The notes beneath the pieces are model-generated. The model had not been told where the DNA came from. It did not search any database and saw nothing but the letters and a program-made list of their open reading frames with translations. From positions 1 to 37,880 of the forward strand of contig SVHC01000027.1 of the NCBI GenBank assembly GCA_015056055.1: DNA of 37,880 nt, given 5' to 3'. The position numbers and the translations under genes were made by a program. This document shows positions 24,275 through 32,631 of this stretch, one piece after another; position 1 is the first letter of the stretch; every line of letters begins with the position of its first letter. Source of the DNA: Clostridiales bacterium (GTDB taxonomy: Bacteria; Bacillota; Clostridia; Christensenellales; Aristaeellaceae).

Positions 24275-26827
24275 TCAGTTGGGAAAGATATACGAAATAC
24301 CGTGAGTTTCGGCATATGCGTGAGCGTAGGACTCGGGTGTTACGATCAATGTGATACCGGGACAACTCTTAAAGGAATCTTCGCCGATAAAAGTCACACT
24401 TTCTGGAACGACAACAAACTGGATTGCGCCGCAACCTTCAAATGCGCTTTGCTCCAATGACTGCAGGCCGGAGGGGAGCAGAAGTATTTTTTCTGCCGGC
24501 GGGTCATCCGGCGCGGGAGAATCGCTCTGCTTCATATCGATCACATAGGTGAAATTGGGATCTTCTTCGTCGCGCCGCACGGCAAGCACGTGATCCGCGC
24601 CTGCCTGCTGTTCAACCTGCGCCCAGTTGAACGTGATGTTTTCGGCGATGTCGAGCACTGCTTTGAGATTCGCTTCGTGATCGTCCGTGACTTCCGGCAT
24701 TATGGCCTTAAATACGACAGAGGGGCCGGGCCGAGGACCATAAGCGGGATCCCTCAGATAGTAGTCATACATCTGCGTGCCGGGACAAATGCTGCCCGAA
24801 CCTGTGAACTTGATGCGGCTGCTTGCGTCAACGCCCAGCATTACGGCATAATCGCCCCACTCGTTACCGTCGTATGCGTCGGGATCGGGCGAGGTATTGG
24901 TGATGGTGCCGTTGTTGATGAAGGTCAGGTTTGAACCGCCTTCCGCGCTGATGTCAAGTAGATGAATGGACTCGCTGTTGTTGGTAAAGGTGGCGGTGGA
25001 ATTGTTCCAGAGCCAGCACATCATGTGTATGACGTTGGTTTCGCTGACGATTTCGGCGGTGGAATGATTGTCCAGCTGAATGATCGTTCCGCCGGTTTTA
25101 CTCAGGTTGACGATCTCGGCGTGGCTGTGATCGCAGCATTCCATGCTGAGACCGCCGGTCGTGCCTTCGTTATTCAGACGGATAATGCTGTTTTTGACGG
25201 GCAGCAGGCCGATGTATCCTGTATTGCAGGCGATGTTTGCCGTAATATCGCCGTTGCCCAACGGATCTTCCCAGCCGTAGGAACCCGCTTCCAGTAAGAC
25301 TCCGTCGTCCATCGTTACGCTTTTTTCCAGATTGAGAGTAAGGGCGTGGTTTTCCATGGAGACAACGCATACATCGCCGACGATTTTTGCATTGCGGAAG
25401 GTATAGGTTCCGTCGCCCATCGTCGTTTTCGGGTCTGCATAATGAATGGTAACGCCGGAGATGGTCGTCGCATTTCCGCCGTCGATGACGTATTCACCGG
25501 CATCCTGCGTGACAGTCAGCGAGGGCGCGTAATTTGCATAATTGCCGCTTACAATCTCTTCCCAGTAAACTTTTCCGGGCATGCGGTTATTTTCCCAGTG
25601 AAGAACAAAGGGGAAAACCTCGCGAATGTTCAGTTTAAGCCCATACTCCGTGGCGGTGATGCTGCCGTCTTCGCTGGAATAGGCAATGCTTCCGTCAAGA
25701 GAGGGGTAATCCGTATGGAAGATATAGTCTTCTGCGGTTTCGAAGGTGATTCCGTCCGGATAGGGGATATACAGCTCTGCAGGACTCTGCAGCCACCAGG
25801 ATTCGCCGGTATATGTTACAAGGTCGCCGAAATACAGCGCTTTTTGGCTTTCCAGAGGATGGATTTTATGCCGCAGCACAAATGCGCTGCTGTCTTGTGC
25901 TGCTGAAACAATAATATGCATGCTGTTGGAATTTTCGGGAAGTGCCCAGCTGTTGGTCAATGCGTAAGTTTCATCAAGATCCAGGTCGAATCCTTCAAGG
26001 CTGGGTGCGTGCCGTCCGTAGAGAATGTATATCTGCGGTTTGCCGCCTGTTCCGGCAAACTGCGCAGTATCGATCTGGACATTTTCCAGCATACCGATGA
26101 TATTGGTTACCGCTGCCTGATCGCTGTCTGCCAGAGCGTTCAAATTCAGCGTCATGTGCAGGTTTCTGCTGCAATCCAGATCACGTGCAACGGCGCCTTC
26201 AGGAGGATAGACTTTTCCTGTGCCCGAAAGCGTGAAAGTGCAGTCTTCTCCATGTGAAAGATACAGCGTATCAAAATCGTATGTGCCGCGCAGTATGGTG
26301 TTGTTGACAAGCTCTACATCCGAACCTCCTTCCAGAGAGAAGTTCATGCCGAAACCGCCGTCGGTTACGATATATTTGTAGTCGTTCTGAGTGTAATTCA
26401 AACCGTTTGTTATGCGGACACCTTTTACGCTGCTTTCGAATACGATTTTGTAGTCCTCGCCCATATGCGCCCATACTTCGATATCGCCTTTGCCGTGGAT
26501 GACCACATTCTCAAAAGTATAGGTTCCGCCCTCGGTGTGCCAACCAAAATCCTGCTGCCAGTCATCGCCCCATATGGACTTATTGACAAAGCGCAAATCG
26601 GCGATTGCCCCGCCCGAGATTCGGGTGTGATCGCCGATTCGGGAGACGTTTACCTGCTGATTGCCTGTGACGATAGTATAGCTGTACGAATCCGCATTCC
26701 AGTCCATGCGCGACATGATCTGCTCCCATGATACGGGAACTGAATTGGTGGAATTTGTCGCCTCTGCCGTGGCGAAGGTGCCGAGCAGGGAAATTGCGAT
26801 TAAGAAAACAATAAAGCTTTTTCTCAC
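24275..26827 (-). CDS. Large exported beta-helix-like protein with C-terminal leucine-rich repeat
   Basis: An 850-residue secreted protein. With the GTG start at 26827 it opens with a clean signal peptide (MRKSFIVFLIAISLLGTFATAEA); GAAAGGA lies 8 bases upstream, while an ATG at 26836 directly abuts that site. The long middle is made of short strands with recurrent asparagine/glycine turns and phrases such as FENVVIHGKGDIEVWAHMG, FRNAKIVGDVCVVSMENHAL and FINNGTITNT, suggesting a right-handed beta-helix. Residues about 785-850 hold LRR_5 units (LQSLEQSAFEGCGAIQFVVV, FIGEDSFKSC), like the protein at 839-1879. No anchor motif is visible. Role unknown, probably at the cell surface or released; it is the last gene downstream of the glycosyltransferase, behind a terminator. 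Confidence 0.8.
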   Translation of the reverse strand: MRKSFIVFLIAISLLGTFATAEATNSTNSVPVSWEQIMSRMDWNADSYSYTIVTGNQQVNVSRIGDHTRISGGAIADLRFVNKSIWGDDWQQDFGWHTEGGTYTFENVVIHGKGDIEVWAHMGEDYKIVFESSVKGVRITNGLNYTQNDYKYIVTDGGFGMNFSLEGGSDVELVNNTILRGTYDFDTLYLSHGEDCTFTLSGTGKVYPPEGAVARDLDCSRNLHMTLNLNALADSDQAAVTNIIGMLENVQIDTAQFAGTGGKPQIYILYGRHAPSLEGFDLDLDETYALTNSWALPENSNSMHIIVSAAQDSSAFVLRHKIHPLESQKALYFGDLVTYTGESWWLQSPAELYIPYPDGITFETAEDYIFHTDYPSLDGSIAYSSEDGSITATEYGLKLNIREVFPFVLHWENNRMPGKVYWEEIVSGNYANYAPSLTVTQDAGEYVIDGGNATTISGVTIHYADPKTTMGDGTYTFRNAKIVGDVCVVSMENHALTLNLEKSVTMDDGVLLEAGSYGWEDPLGNGDITANIACNTGYIGLLPVKNSIIRLNNEGTTGGLSMECCDHSHAEIVNLSKTGGTIIQLDNHSTAEIVSETNVIHMMCWLWNNSTATFTNNSESIHLLDISAEGGSNLTFINNGTITNTSPDPDAYDGNEWGDYAVMLGVDASSRIKFTGSGSICPGTQMYDYYLRDPAYGPRPGPSVVFKAIMPEVTDDHEANLKAVLDIAENITFNWAQVEQQAGADHVLAVRRDEEDPNFTYVIDMKQSDSPAPDDPPAEKILLLPSGLQSLEQSAFEGCGAIQFVVVPESVTFIGEDSFKSCPGITLIVTPESYAHAYAETHGISYIFPN

Positions 26828-26876
26828 AAGTAACATCCTTTCACATGGGAACTGCGGCGGCATGTGACCGGTGCGG

Positions 26877-26926
26877 CTTTCTAAGAAAAACAGCCATATG
26901 TTTTGCTATGGCTGTCTGTTAGAAAG
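26877..26926 (-). terminator. Terminator after the glycosyltransferase gene
   Basis: Inner stem ACAGCCATA (26890-26898) / TATGGCTGT (26907-26915), enclosed by outer arms CTTTCTAA (26877-26884) / TTAGAAAG (26919-26926). It separates the glycosyltransferase from the exoprotein gene. Confidence 0.75.
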
Positions 26927-26929
26927 GTT

Positions 26930-27889
26930 TCAGGCACGTTTCGCCAGCTTCATAAAGATTCCATCCAGCCGCCAGGTGACGAGCATCATCTGGGCGCGTT
27001 TGTTTTTGGAAAGGTTCAAAGGATAGAATCTGGCCATCTGGAAAAGCGGGAACGAGCGCACCTCGCGGAACATGGCCTTCATGGTCTTTTTGTCCGCGCC
27101 TGCCTTTGCTGCGCGGGCGAGGCAGTTGAGCATGCGGTCGGCATACAGGGTATAGAAGGCGGCGAGGTTTTCGTCGCTGTTCAGATCCTTTTCCACCAGA
27201 TAGTCAAGCACCTGCGTGCGTGCGGCGTCGATTTCAAAATGGCGGTTTGCGCGGAAGGAATTGGAACGGCTGTCCATCACTGCGCGATAGCGGTACAGCG
27301 GCTTATCAATATAATAGAAGCGATCCGCCTTGTCCAGTACGGGCAGGATCATCAAAAGATCCTCCGCCACGCCGCGGTGCGAAGCATCCACGGGGCAGGA
27401 AAGGGCAAGTTCGCGGCGAACGGCCTTGTCCCACACCATGTTCATGTCCGACGTGGTGATCAGTTTGCGCGTCCATTCGTCGCGCTCAATCCAGCCGTCC
27501 TTTTCGAAGGGATGAACCTCATTTCCCGGCACACGCCGGAAGGTGAACATCACGACATCTGCACGGGAGGCGGTAAGAGCCTCGTCCACGGCATTCAGAA
27601 GCCCGTCATCCCATACGTCGTCCGCATCCAGATAGAGCACAAATTCGCCTTTGGCTGCATTCAGACCCGCAAGGCGTGCGCCCGTTGCGCCGGAATTTTC
27701 AATATTCAGGCAGCGGATGCGCGCATCTTTTTTTGCCCATGCTTCCGCTTTTTCCGGGGTGGAATCGGTGGAACCGTCATTTACAAGAATGAGTTCCATA
27801 TCGAAATAGTTCTGCGCCAGCACGCTTTTCACGCAGTCGTCAATGAACATCTGCGCATTGTATGCAGGCACGATTACCGAAAATCGCAT
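26930..27889 (-). CDS. Family-2 glycosyltransferase
   Basis: A 319-residue GT-A-fold enzyme transferring sugar from a nucleotide donor. The start FSVIVPAYNAQMFIDDCVKS, the NDGSTD motif (37-42), ENSGATGARLAGLNAAKGEF and the metal-binding DADD (88-91) are typical of GT2. It has no membrane segment, so it acts at the inner membrane face, likely on a surface glycan or teichoic-type polymer; donor and acceptor are unknown. The ATG at 27889 is chosen because GGGAGG lies 6 bases upstream; the frame continues open to 28408 only as antisense-like low-complexity. It lies 35 bp after the C39-like peptidase gene and is probably cotranscribed. Confidence 0.9.
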   Translation of the reverse strand: MRFSVIVPAYNAQMFIDDCVKSVLAQNYFDMELILVNDGSTDSTPEKAEAWAKKDARIRCLNIENSGATGARLAGLNAAKGEFVLYLDADDVWDDGLLNAVDEALTASRADVVMFTFRRVPGNEVHPFEKDGWIERDEWTRKLITTSDMNMVWDKAVRRELALSCPVDASHRGVAEDLLMILPVLDKADRFYYIDKPLYRYRAVMDSRSNSFRANRHFEIDAARTQVLDYLVEKDLNSDENLAAFYTLYADRMLNCLARAAKAGADKKTMKAMFREVRSFPLFQMARFYPLNLSKNKRAQMMLVTWRLDGIFMKLAKRA

Positions 27890-27924
27890 AAAATGCCTCC
27901 CATCCATTCGGGTAAGAGCCCGGT

Positions 27925-28575
27925 TTAGTCCACGCGGTGGAGCAGATTGAAATCGCGCGGTTGGCTGGCGTCTACCCAGTACATGGCATACTGCGTGGTT
28001 TCGCCCACGATGAGTCCGTCTGCATTGCGCACAGGGGAGGTGATGGAAGAAGCTTCGATGACCTCGCGCACGCTGTTGCGCACTTTTTCGTGAGCGCTTT
28101 CGGAATAGGAATCGATCACCAGATATTCGCGGCCGTTTTCGGTTTCGCGCGCATCGACAAGCGCAACGATGTGACCCACGCGCAGATTGCACAGCGCAGC
28201 GTTGCCGCCGTCCATGTGGTTCCACAGAAGTTCGTGGTCGTTGAGCAGACCATCGCCGTTGTAGGAAAAACCGCAGACGGAGGAATAGCCTTCCTTCATC
28301 ATTGCGGCAAGCAGTGCGGGGCGGTCGGTGCCGTCGTCGCCGCGTCCGCCGTTGGCAACGGAGAAATCGGCAAGCGATTCGGGTTTCAGCCTGCGCCCGG
28401 TCAGCCATTCCACGATATGCGCCACGCCGAATACGCCGCAGCCGGAATTGGAAAGGTTGGCATTGGGAGAGGTTTCCGGATAGGGATAAGGGTGCGTCCA
28501 GTTGCGGCTGCGCTGATTGAGCAGGCGGAACTCGCGTCCCTGATATTCAATGATTTTGATTTTTCCTTCGTACAT
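27925..28575 (-). CDS. C39-like cysteine peptidase family protein
   Basis: A 216-residue protein with a papain-like fold of the Peptidase_C39_2 kind. The likely catalytic set is C46 (NSGCGVFG, before helix VAHIVEWLTG), H135 (VGHIVALVDA) and D155 (YLVIDSY). Unlike most members it has no signal peptide or membrane helix, so it is predicted cytoplasmic unless exported otherwise. The N-terminus is basic and aromatic. The ATG at 28575 has GGAGGC 6 bases upstream; the frame to 28698 would cross the promoter. First gene of the unit that continues with the glycosyltransferase. Substrate unknown. Confidence 0.8.
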   Translation of the reverse strand: MYEGKIKIIEYQGREFRLLNQRSRNWTHPYPYPETSPNANLSNSGCGVFGVAHIVEWLTGRRLKPESLADFSVANGGRGDDGTDRPALLAAMMKEGYSSVCGFSYNGDGLLNDHELLWNHMDGGNAALCNLRVGHIVALVDARETENGREYLVIDSYSESAHEKVRNSVREVIEASSITSPVRNADGLIVGETTQYAMYWVDASQPRDFNLLHRVD

Positions 28576-28587
28576 AGTTGGCCTCCG

Positions 28588-28638
28588 GGGGTATAATGAT
28601 TGATGATTCATTATACCCCATGCAGGACGATATTGCAA
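28588..28638 (-). promoter_or_regulatory. Promoter with symmetric operator before the C39-like gene
   Basis: On the minus strand TTGCAA (28638-28633), 17 bp, TATAAT (28615-28610). A perfect 12-bp inverted repeat, GGGGTATAATGA (28588-28599) and TCATTATACCCC (28608-28619), with an 8-bp spacer, covers the -10 and the likely start site. Confidence 0.7.
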
Positions 28639-28729
28639 GCGCATGCGAACACCGGAAAATGGGAGGGGCAAAAAGAAGTTTTTACCCAAACAGCACAATA
28701 ATCCGATGTTTGAAATCGTGATTTTCTGC

Positions 28730-28735
28730 TATAAT
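28730..28735 (+). promoter_or_regulatory. Extended -10 promoter of the Nudix gene
   Basis: TGCTATAAT with the hexamer TATAAT at 28730-28735. TTGAAA at 28710-28715 is only 14 bp away, too close for a normal -35, so recognition may rely on the extended -10. Confidence 0.55.
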
Positions 28736-28755
28736 AATAGTGAGGATGTGAAAGT

Positions 28756-29268
28756 ATGCGCGTTCTGCAGGTGTTTGATAGAAAAGATTACAGCCCGCAT
28801 GCCCGGCGCACCGTTCGGCGCGCTTCACGGGCGATCATTTTGCGCGCGGGTGAAATAGCGATGGTCAAAAGCGAACGGGAAGGATTCTATAAATTCCCCG
28901 GCGGCGGAATCGAAAATGGGGAAACCCGCGAAAGTGCGCTTTGCCGCGAGGTGCGGGAGGAAACCGGTCTCATCGTTCGCGGGGATACGATTCGCCCTTT
29001 CGGAATTATCCGCGAGGTGCATAGCGATATGTTTCGCCATGGATGCGTGTTTGAGCAGGTTTCATACTATTATCGCTGCGAAGTTCTGAATGAAATCGAT
29101 CAGCCTGATTTGGATAAATATGAATCGGAACTGGGTTTTACATTGGCCTTTGTGCCGATTGCAACCGCCATTGAGGAAAACACCCGCCGCGCTGCCGGTA
29201 TGCGCACAAGCTTTTTGCGCCGCGAACTGCGCGTGCTTGAAATGCTGGAAAACGAACTGCACGCATAA
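28756..29268 (+). CDS. Nudix hydrolase
   Basis: A 170-residue hydrolase of nucleoside-diphosphate-linked compounds. The Nudix box spans residues 50-72 and fits GX5EX7REUXEEXGU: G50, E56, R64-E65, E68-E69 and G71 are all present (GGGIENGETRESALCREVRE). The region before it, AIILRAGEIAMVKSEREGFYKFPGG, is the usual first strand pair. Substrate cannot be assigned. GTGAGGA lies upstream of the ATG. It has its own promoter and a strong terminator and sits before two other nucleotide-related genes. Confidence 0.9.
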   Translation: MRVLQVFDRKDYSPHARRTVRRASRAIILRAGEIAMVKSEREGFYKFPGGGIENGETRESALCREVREETGLIVRGDTIRPFGIIREVHSDMFRHGCVFEQVSYYYRCEVLNEIDQPDLDKYESELGFTLAFVPIATAIEENTRRAAGMRTSFLRRELRVLEMLENELHA

Positions 29269-29285
29269 CGTATAAATGTAGAAGG

Positions 29286-29316
29286 ATGCTCTCTGCAAAT
29301 GCAGAGGGCATTTTTT
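29286..29316 (+). terminator. Terminator of the Nudix gene
   Basis: ATGCTCTCTGC / GCAGAGGGCAT with an AAAT loop (one G-T pair) and a run of T residues to 29316. Confidence 0.9.
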
Positions 29317-29356
29317 GTCGTTTCAGGCACGAAAAAGAGGCGTTATTAGCGAAATG

Positions 29357-29385
29357 TTTACAAATAGGGAAACTTGTGCTATACT
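29357..29385 (+). promoter_or_regulatory. Promoter of the MazG-like/guaA operon
   Basis: TTTACA (29357-29362), 17 bp, TATACT (29380-29385) preceded by TGC. The leader of about 75 nt shows no purine-riboswitch core. Confidence 0.75.
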
Positions 29386-29467
29386 ACGGGTAGACAGCGG
29401 GTGATTCTGCAGAGATGCACCGCAAATTATATTGTATTTGAATTCAGCAATGCCGGGGAGAGAATAT

Positions 29468-29845
29468 ATGGCTGACAGGGAAGTTACGATACTGGAATTG
29501 AAGGAGCGCATCATGGATCTGTGCCGCGCCAAGAAGTGGGGAAAAAACGGCGACGGAATCCAGAATCCGCAGCACATGGCTATGGCAATGTCTGTGGAGA
29601 TGGGCGAAATGCTGGAGCATTTCCAGTGGCTGGAGCGCGAGGATGTCGAAGCTATGATGAACGGCGATGACCCGGCGCGCGTGGCGCTGATTGCCGAGGA
29701 ATTTGCCGATATGATGATATATGGGCTTCAGATTATGACGGTTCTGGGTGTGGATGTGTCCGATCAAATGATCCGGAAACTGGAAATTGTTCGGAACAGA
29801 CCGCTTAAGCCGACGCCGAAGGAAGAAAGGGAGGGTCGCCGATGA
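29468..29845 (+). CDS. MazG-like nucleoside triphosphate pyrophosphohydrolase
   Basis: A 125-residue all-helical enzyme of the MazG / RS21-C6-like superfamily that cuts (d)NTPs to monophosphate and pyrophosphate. The metal-binding pattern ExxE then ExxD is seen as E44-E47 (SVEMGEMLEHFQW) and E78-D81 (AEEFADMMIYGLQI). A tail rich in Lys, Glu and Arg ends the chain. The ATG at 29468 has GGGGAGAG just upstream; the frame from 29432 lacks a site. Its stop overlaps the guaA start by ATGA, so both proteins are made together; it may cleanse or tune the nucleotide pool tied to GMP synthesis, which is an inference. Confidence 0.9.
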   Translation: MADREVTILELKERIMDLCRAKKWGKNGDGIQNPQHMAMAMSVEMGEMLEHFQWLEREDVEAMMNGDDPARVALIAEEFADMMIYGLQIMTVLGVDVSDQMIRKLEIVRNRPLKPTPKEEREGRR

Positions 29846-31356
29846 GCAAAAATATGATTCTTGTGCTGGACTTTGGCGGCTCGCAGAGCCAGCCGATCGC
29901 CCGCAAAGTACGCAAGGAGAATGTTTACTGCGAAATTTTGCCCTATGATACGCCGATAAAGGAGATCGAAGCAAGATCTCCGCGCGGCGTGATTATGGTG
30001 GGCAGCGCGAAAGAGGTAAATGCGGAAACAAAAGGCGGATCCGCGAAAGATGTTTGCTCGCTGGGCGTACCGGTGCTTGCGCTGGGCTGCCCTGCGATGA
30101 TTGTGGCGCGCGATATGGGCGCGGTGATTCAGGAAACGGTGATTGAAAAACGAACGGCGCAGGTCTGCTTCGGGGCATCTCCTTTGTTTGCCGGTCTGAG
30201 CAGCGTCGAGCGTTATTTTGAGCGCGCCGATGCGCTGGATTTGCCGGAAAATCTGGAATGCATTGCCGCCAGCGAAGTGCCCGCAGCCTTTGCGGATGAA
30301 AGACTCAGGTTTTACGGTCTGCAGTTTTTTCCGGAAAACAACGATCCGGAAGGCTTTGCGATTCTGCACAACTTCTTGCTGGATATCTGTGGCTGTACGC
30401 CGGATTGGTCGATGGAAGCATTCGTGGAGCGCGAAATTGCCCGGATTCGCGGCGTTGTGGGCGAAGGACGCGCACTGATGGCCATTTCCGGCGGTATCGA
30501 CTCCTCCGTCTGCGCGGCGCTTATGCACAGGGCGATCGGCAGGCAGCTGGTGTGCCTGCATGTGGATAACGGCCTTATGCGCAAGGGCGAAACCGCACTG
30601 GTGGAAAAAATGTTCCGTGAGCAGATGGGCATCAACCTCATCTGTGTGGATGCGGGCGAGCGCTTTCTGGCGCGGCTTTCCGGCGTTACGGACCCGGAGG
30701 AAAAGCGCCGCATCGTCGGTGAAGAATTTATCCGCGTTTTTGAGGAAGAGGCGCTGAAACTCGGACAGATTGATTTCCTTGTGCAGGGAACCATCTATTC
30801 TGATGTGATCGAAAGCTACGGTGTGGACAATGCCCCCGTGAAAACGCAGAACAATGTGGGTAATCTTCCGGAAAAAATCGGATTTAAGAGCATTATTGAG
30901 CCTGTGCGCGAACTTTTCAAGGATGAGGTTCGTTCCGTCGGTCAGGTACTGGGTCTTCCCGCGGAACTTATCAACCGTCAGCCGTTCCCGGGTCCCGGCC
31001 TTGCCGTGCGCACGCTGGGTGAGGTCACGCCCGAAAAACTTACCATTCTGCGCGAGGCGGACGCAATTTTCCGCGATGAAATCGTTGCCGCCGGGCTGGA
31101 TAAGCGCATCTGGCAGTATTTTGTCGTGATGACGGATTGCTTTTCAGGCGGCGTGAAGGACGGCAGGCGCAGCTATGAATATGCTATTGCCTTGCGCGCG
31201 GTCAACTCGGTGGATGCCATGAATGCCACTGTATACCGTTTGCCCTACGATTTACTGGAACGCGTTGTTGCCCGGATAACATCGGAAGTTCCCGGCGTGA
31301 ATCGCGTGGTATATGATATTACCCCCAAGCCGCCTGCTACGCTGGAATGGGAATGA
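29842..31356 (+). CDS. guaA: GMP synthase with degenerate glutaminase domain
   Basis: A 504-residue enzyme converting XMP to GMP. The C-terminal ATP-pyrophosphatase and dimerisation parts are intact: SGGIDSS (216-222), VLCLHVDNGL-type strand, QGTIYSDVIESYG, NRQPFPGPGLAVRTLGEVT, and ITPKPPATLEWE at the end. The N-terminal class-I amidotransferase domain (1-185) keeps the fold (ILVLDFGGSQSQPIARKVR, GVPVLAL) but not the chemistry. In the alignment by eye to PVFGVCYGMQ, the nucleophile position is G82 with a cysteine one place later (C83, LGCPAM); the usual HPE is FPE (F163-P164-E165), so the catalytic histidine is missing; the oxyanion GGP is replaced by GSA. The enzyme is therefore probably ammonia-dependent. 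Coupled to the MazG-like gene by a 4-nt overlap. Confidence 0.93.
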   Translation: MSKNMILVLDFGGSQSQPIARKVRKENVYCEILPYDTPIKEIEARSPRGVIMVGSAKEVNAETKGGSAKDVCSLGVPVLALGCPAMIVARDMGAVIQETVIEKRTAQVCFGASPLFAGLSSVERYFERADALDLPENLECIAASEVPAAFADERLRFYGLQFFPENNDPEGFAILHNFLLDICGCTPDWSMEAFVEREIARIRGVVGEGRALMAISGGIDSSVCAALMHRAIGRQLVCLHVDNGLMRKGETALVEKMFREQMGINLICVDAGERFLARLSGVTDPEEKRRIVGEEFIRVFEEEALKLGQIDFLVQGTIYSDVIESYGVDNAPVKTQNNVGNLPEKIGFKSIIEPVRELFKDEVRSVGQVLGLPAELINRQPFPGPGLAVRTLGEVTPEKLTILREADAIFRDEIVAAGLDKRIWQYFVVMTDCFSGGVKDGRRSYEYAIALRAVNSVDAMNATVYRLPYDLLERVVARITSEVPGVNRVVYDITPKPPATLEWE

Positions 31357-31383
31357 GGTTCGATTGGTTGGTAAGTTGATGTA

Positions 31384-31926
31384 ATGGCAAAACGAATTAT
31401 TTCAAGTGCACTTTTGCTGCTTATCATTTTTCTATTGTCGGCATGTAACAAAGGAGATATGATGAAATTCACATTTGAATCTTTGCAAGATGAAAATTTA
31501 ATGGGCGTAAGCGCGTATTTTATGGGTTTCGGAGATATGAACTCGCAAGAAGATGCCGCAATAGTAGAAGGGAAACTGCTTTCCGCATTCGGTCAGCCGG
31601 AATACACGAGTGAAAATTATGAAAACTCGTTCAATTATATTATTCGTGCTACTGCAGACAACGGAGAAAGTGTTGTATTGACCGTTTACGGTATGGGGGT
31701 TGTTCATATAGGCGCTGAACAACAGAATGCTTTTGCGCAAAAGGCTGCGATTGCGCTCATAGACTACGTAAATGCTTTTTCTCCTTCAGATTACAGTCGT
31801 ATCGTTTATTACTTGGATTATGCTTTACAGATTGATATTCAGGTAAAGAATGGTAAGGCCACGATCTCTCAAGCCCCAATATCTGAAGACAAAGCCAACG
31901 AATTATTTGATAAGTTCTATAAGTAA
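31384..31926 (+). CDS. Predicted lipoprotein of unknown function
   Basis: A 180-residue protein not recognised beyond its export signal. MAKRIISSALLLLIIFLLSAC is a lipoprotein signal with lipobox LSAC and modified cysteine at 21. The mature part is acidic and mixed alpha/beta (VSAYFMGFGDMNSQEDAAIV, SFNYIIRATADNGESVVLTV). Translation signal before the ATG is weak. It follows guaA by 27 bp without a terminator between, but base composition turns clearly more A/T-rich at this point, which suggests later acquisition rather than a functional link. Confidence 0.75.
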   Translation: MAKRIISSALLLLIIFLLSACNKGDMMKFTFESLQDENLMGVSAYFMGFGDMNSQEDAAIVEGKLLSAFGQPEYTSENYENSFNYIIRATADNGESVVLTVYGMGVVHIGAEQQNAFAQKAAIALIDYVNAFSPSDYSRIVYYLDYALQIDIQVKNGKATISQAPISEDKANELFDKFYK

Positions 31927-32253
31927 TTTGTTGATGCCATTATGATGCTGTTTTTGCAGACTCCATAGAAAAAGTGGGGAAATACGGTGAAATTTCCCCT
32001 AAAACTCGATCCGCTCTATATAATGCCAATTTAAGTGAGTGGGAATGATTTGGACAAAGCCAAATCATTCCCACTCAAATATGGTCGCCGACGGCGAGCA
32101 TATCATAACATTCGGCGAAGCTGAATTCATAACTCTAAACTGAAAACTAAAAAGCGGCGAATGTAAACCGTCGGCGAGTTATTAGTTATAAGCGGCTACG
32201 CCGCGTTATGAGTTGCCTTGCGGCAACGTTGAGGTTTGCGTAGGAGAAAAATT
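31927..32253. repeat. Hairpin-rich intergenic block
   Basis: A 327-bp stretch without a gene. In order it holds a stem GGGGAAAT/ATTTCCCC (31976-31999), a perfect 18-bp stem (32036-32053 with 32060-32077, core GTGGGAATGATTTGG, 6-nt loop), TCGCC GAC GGCGA (32085-32097), GCGGC TAC GCCGC (near 32191-32205) and GTTGCC/GGCAAC (near 32213-32228), separated by A/T-rich spacers of the type CATAACTC/TTATTAGTTATAA. From memory, comparable strings precede four-helix-bundle genes in several gut Bacillota, which is the case here. Confidence 0.65.
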
Positions 32254-32631
32254 ATGACAGACAGTGTTTTACGGAGCAAGTCAAAAGGGTTCGCAAAAGA
32301 AATCGTATTGTTTTGCCGCAAAATGAAGCAACAGGGTGTGGAATCAGCGCTACTCAATCAGCTTTTGCGAAGTGGAACATCTGTGGGAGCAAATATTCAT
32401 GAAGCGCAAGGGACAAAGGATTTCATTTCCAAGTTTGAGATTGCATTGAAAGAGTGCAATGAGAGCGAATACTGGATTGAACTGCTCTACGATGTTGACG
32501 GTGTAGAAAAGCAGGAGTTTGAAAGACTTACTTTTTCTCCGGGGCGCAGCCTTCTCTGCGAAAAAACAGGTTCCTTGCGACGTATACGTCGCCGCTGCGG
32601 ACTTGAAACTGTTAGAGCAGAAAAGCCCTGA
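32254..32631 (+). CDS. Four-helix-bundle protein (S23/IVS-type), altered C-terminus
   Basis: A 125-residue protein. Residues 1-92 match the four-helix-bundle family first seen in 23S rRNA intervening sequences: SKGFAKEIVLFCRKMKQQG, LLNQLLRSGTSVGANIHEAQ, ISKFEIALKECNESEYWIEL and LLYDVDGVEKQEFERL. In the family the last helix continues with a CEEL-like segment; here residues 93-125 are arginine-rich and unlike it, and the DNA there contains hairpins, including the 16-bp perfect palindrome GCGACGTATACGTCGC (32577-32592). The stop lies in a terminator arm. AGGAGA precedes the ATG at 32254. Function of the family is not settled. Probably a repeat insertion or deletion changed the end. Confidence 0.75.
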   Translation: MTDSVLRSKSKGFAKEIVLFCRKMKQQGVESALLNQLLRSGTSVGANIHEAQGTKDFISKFEIALKECNESEYWIELLYDVDGVEKQEFERLTFSPGRSLLCEKTGSLRRIRRRCGLETVRAEKP

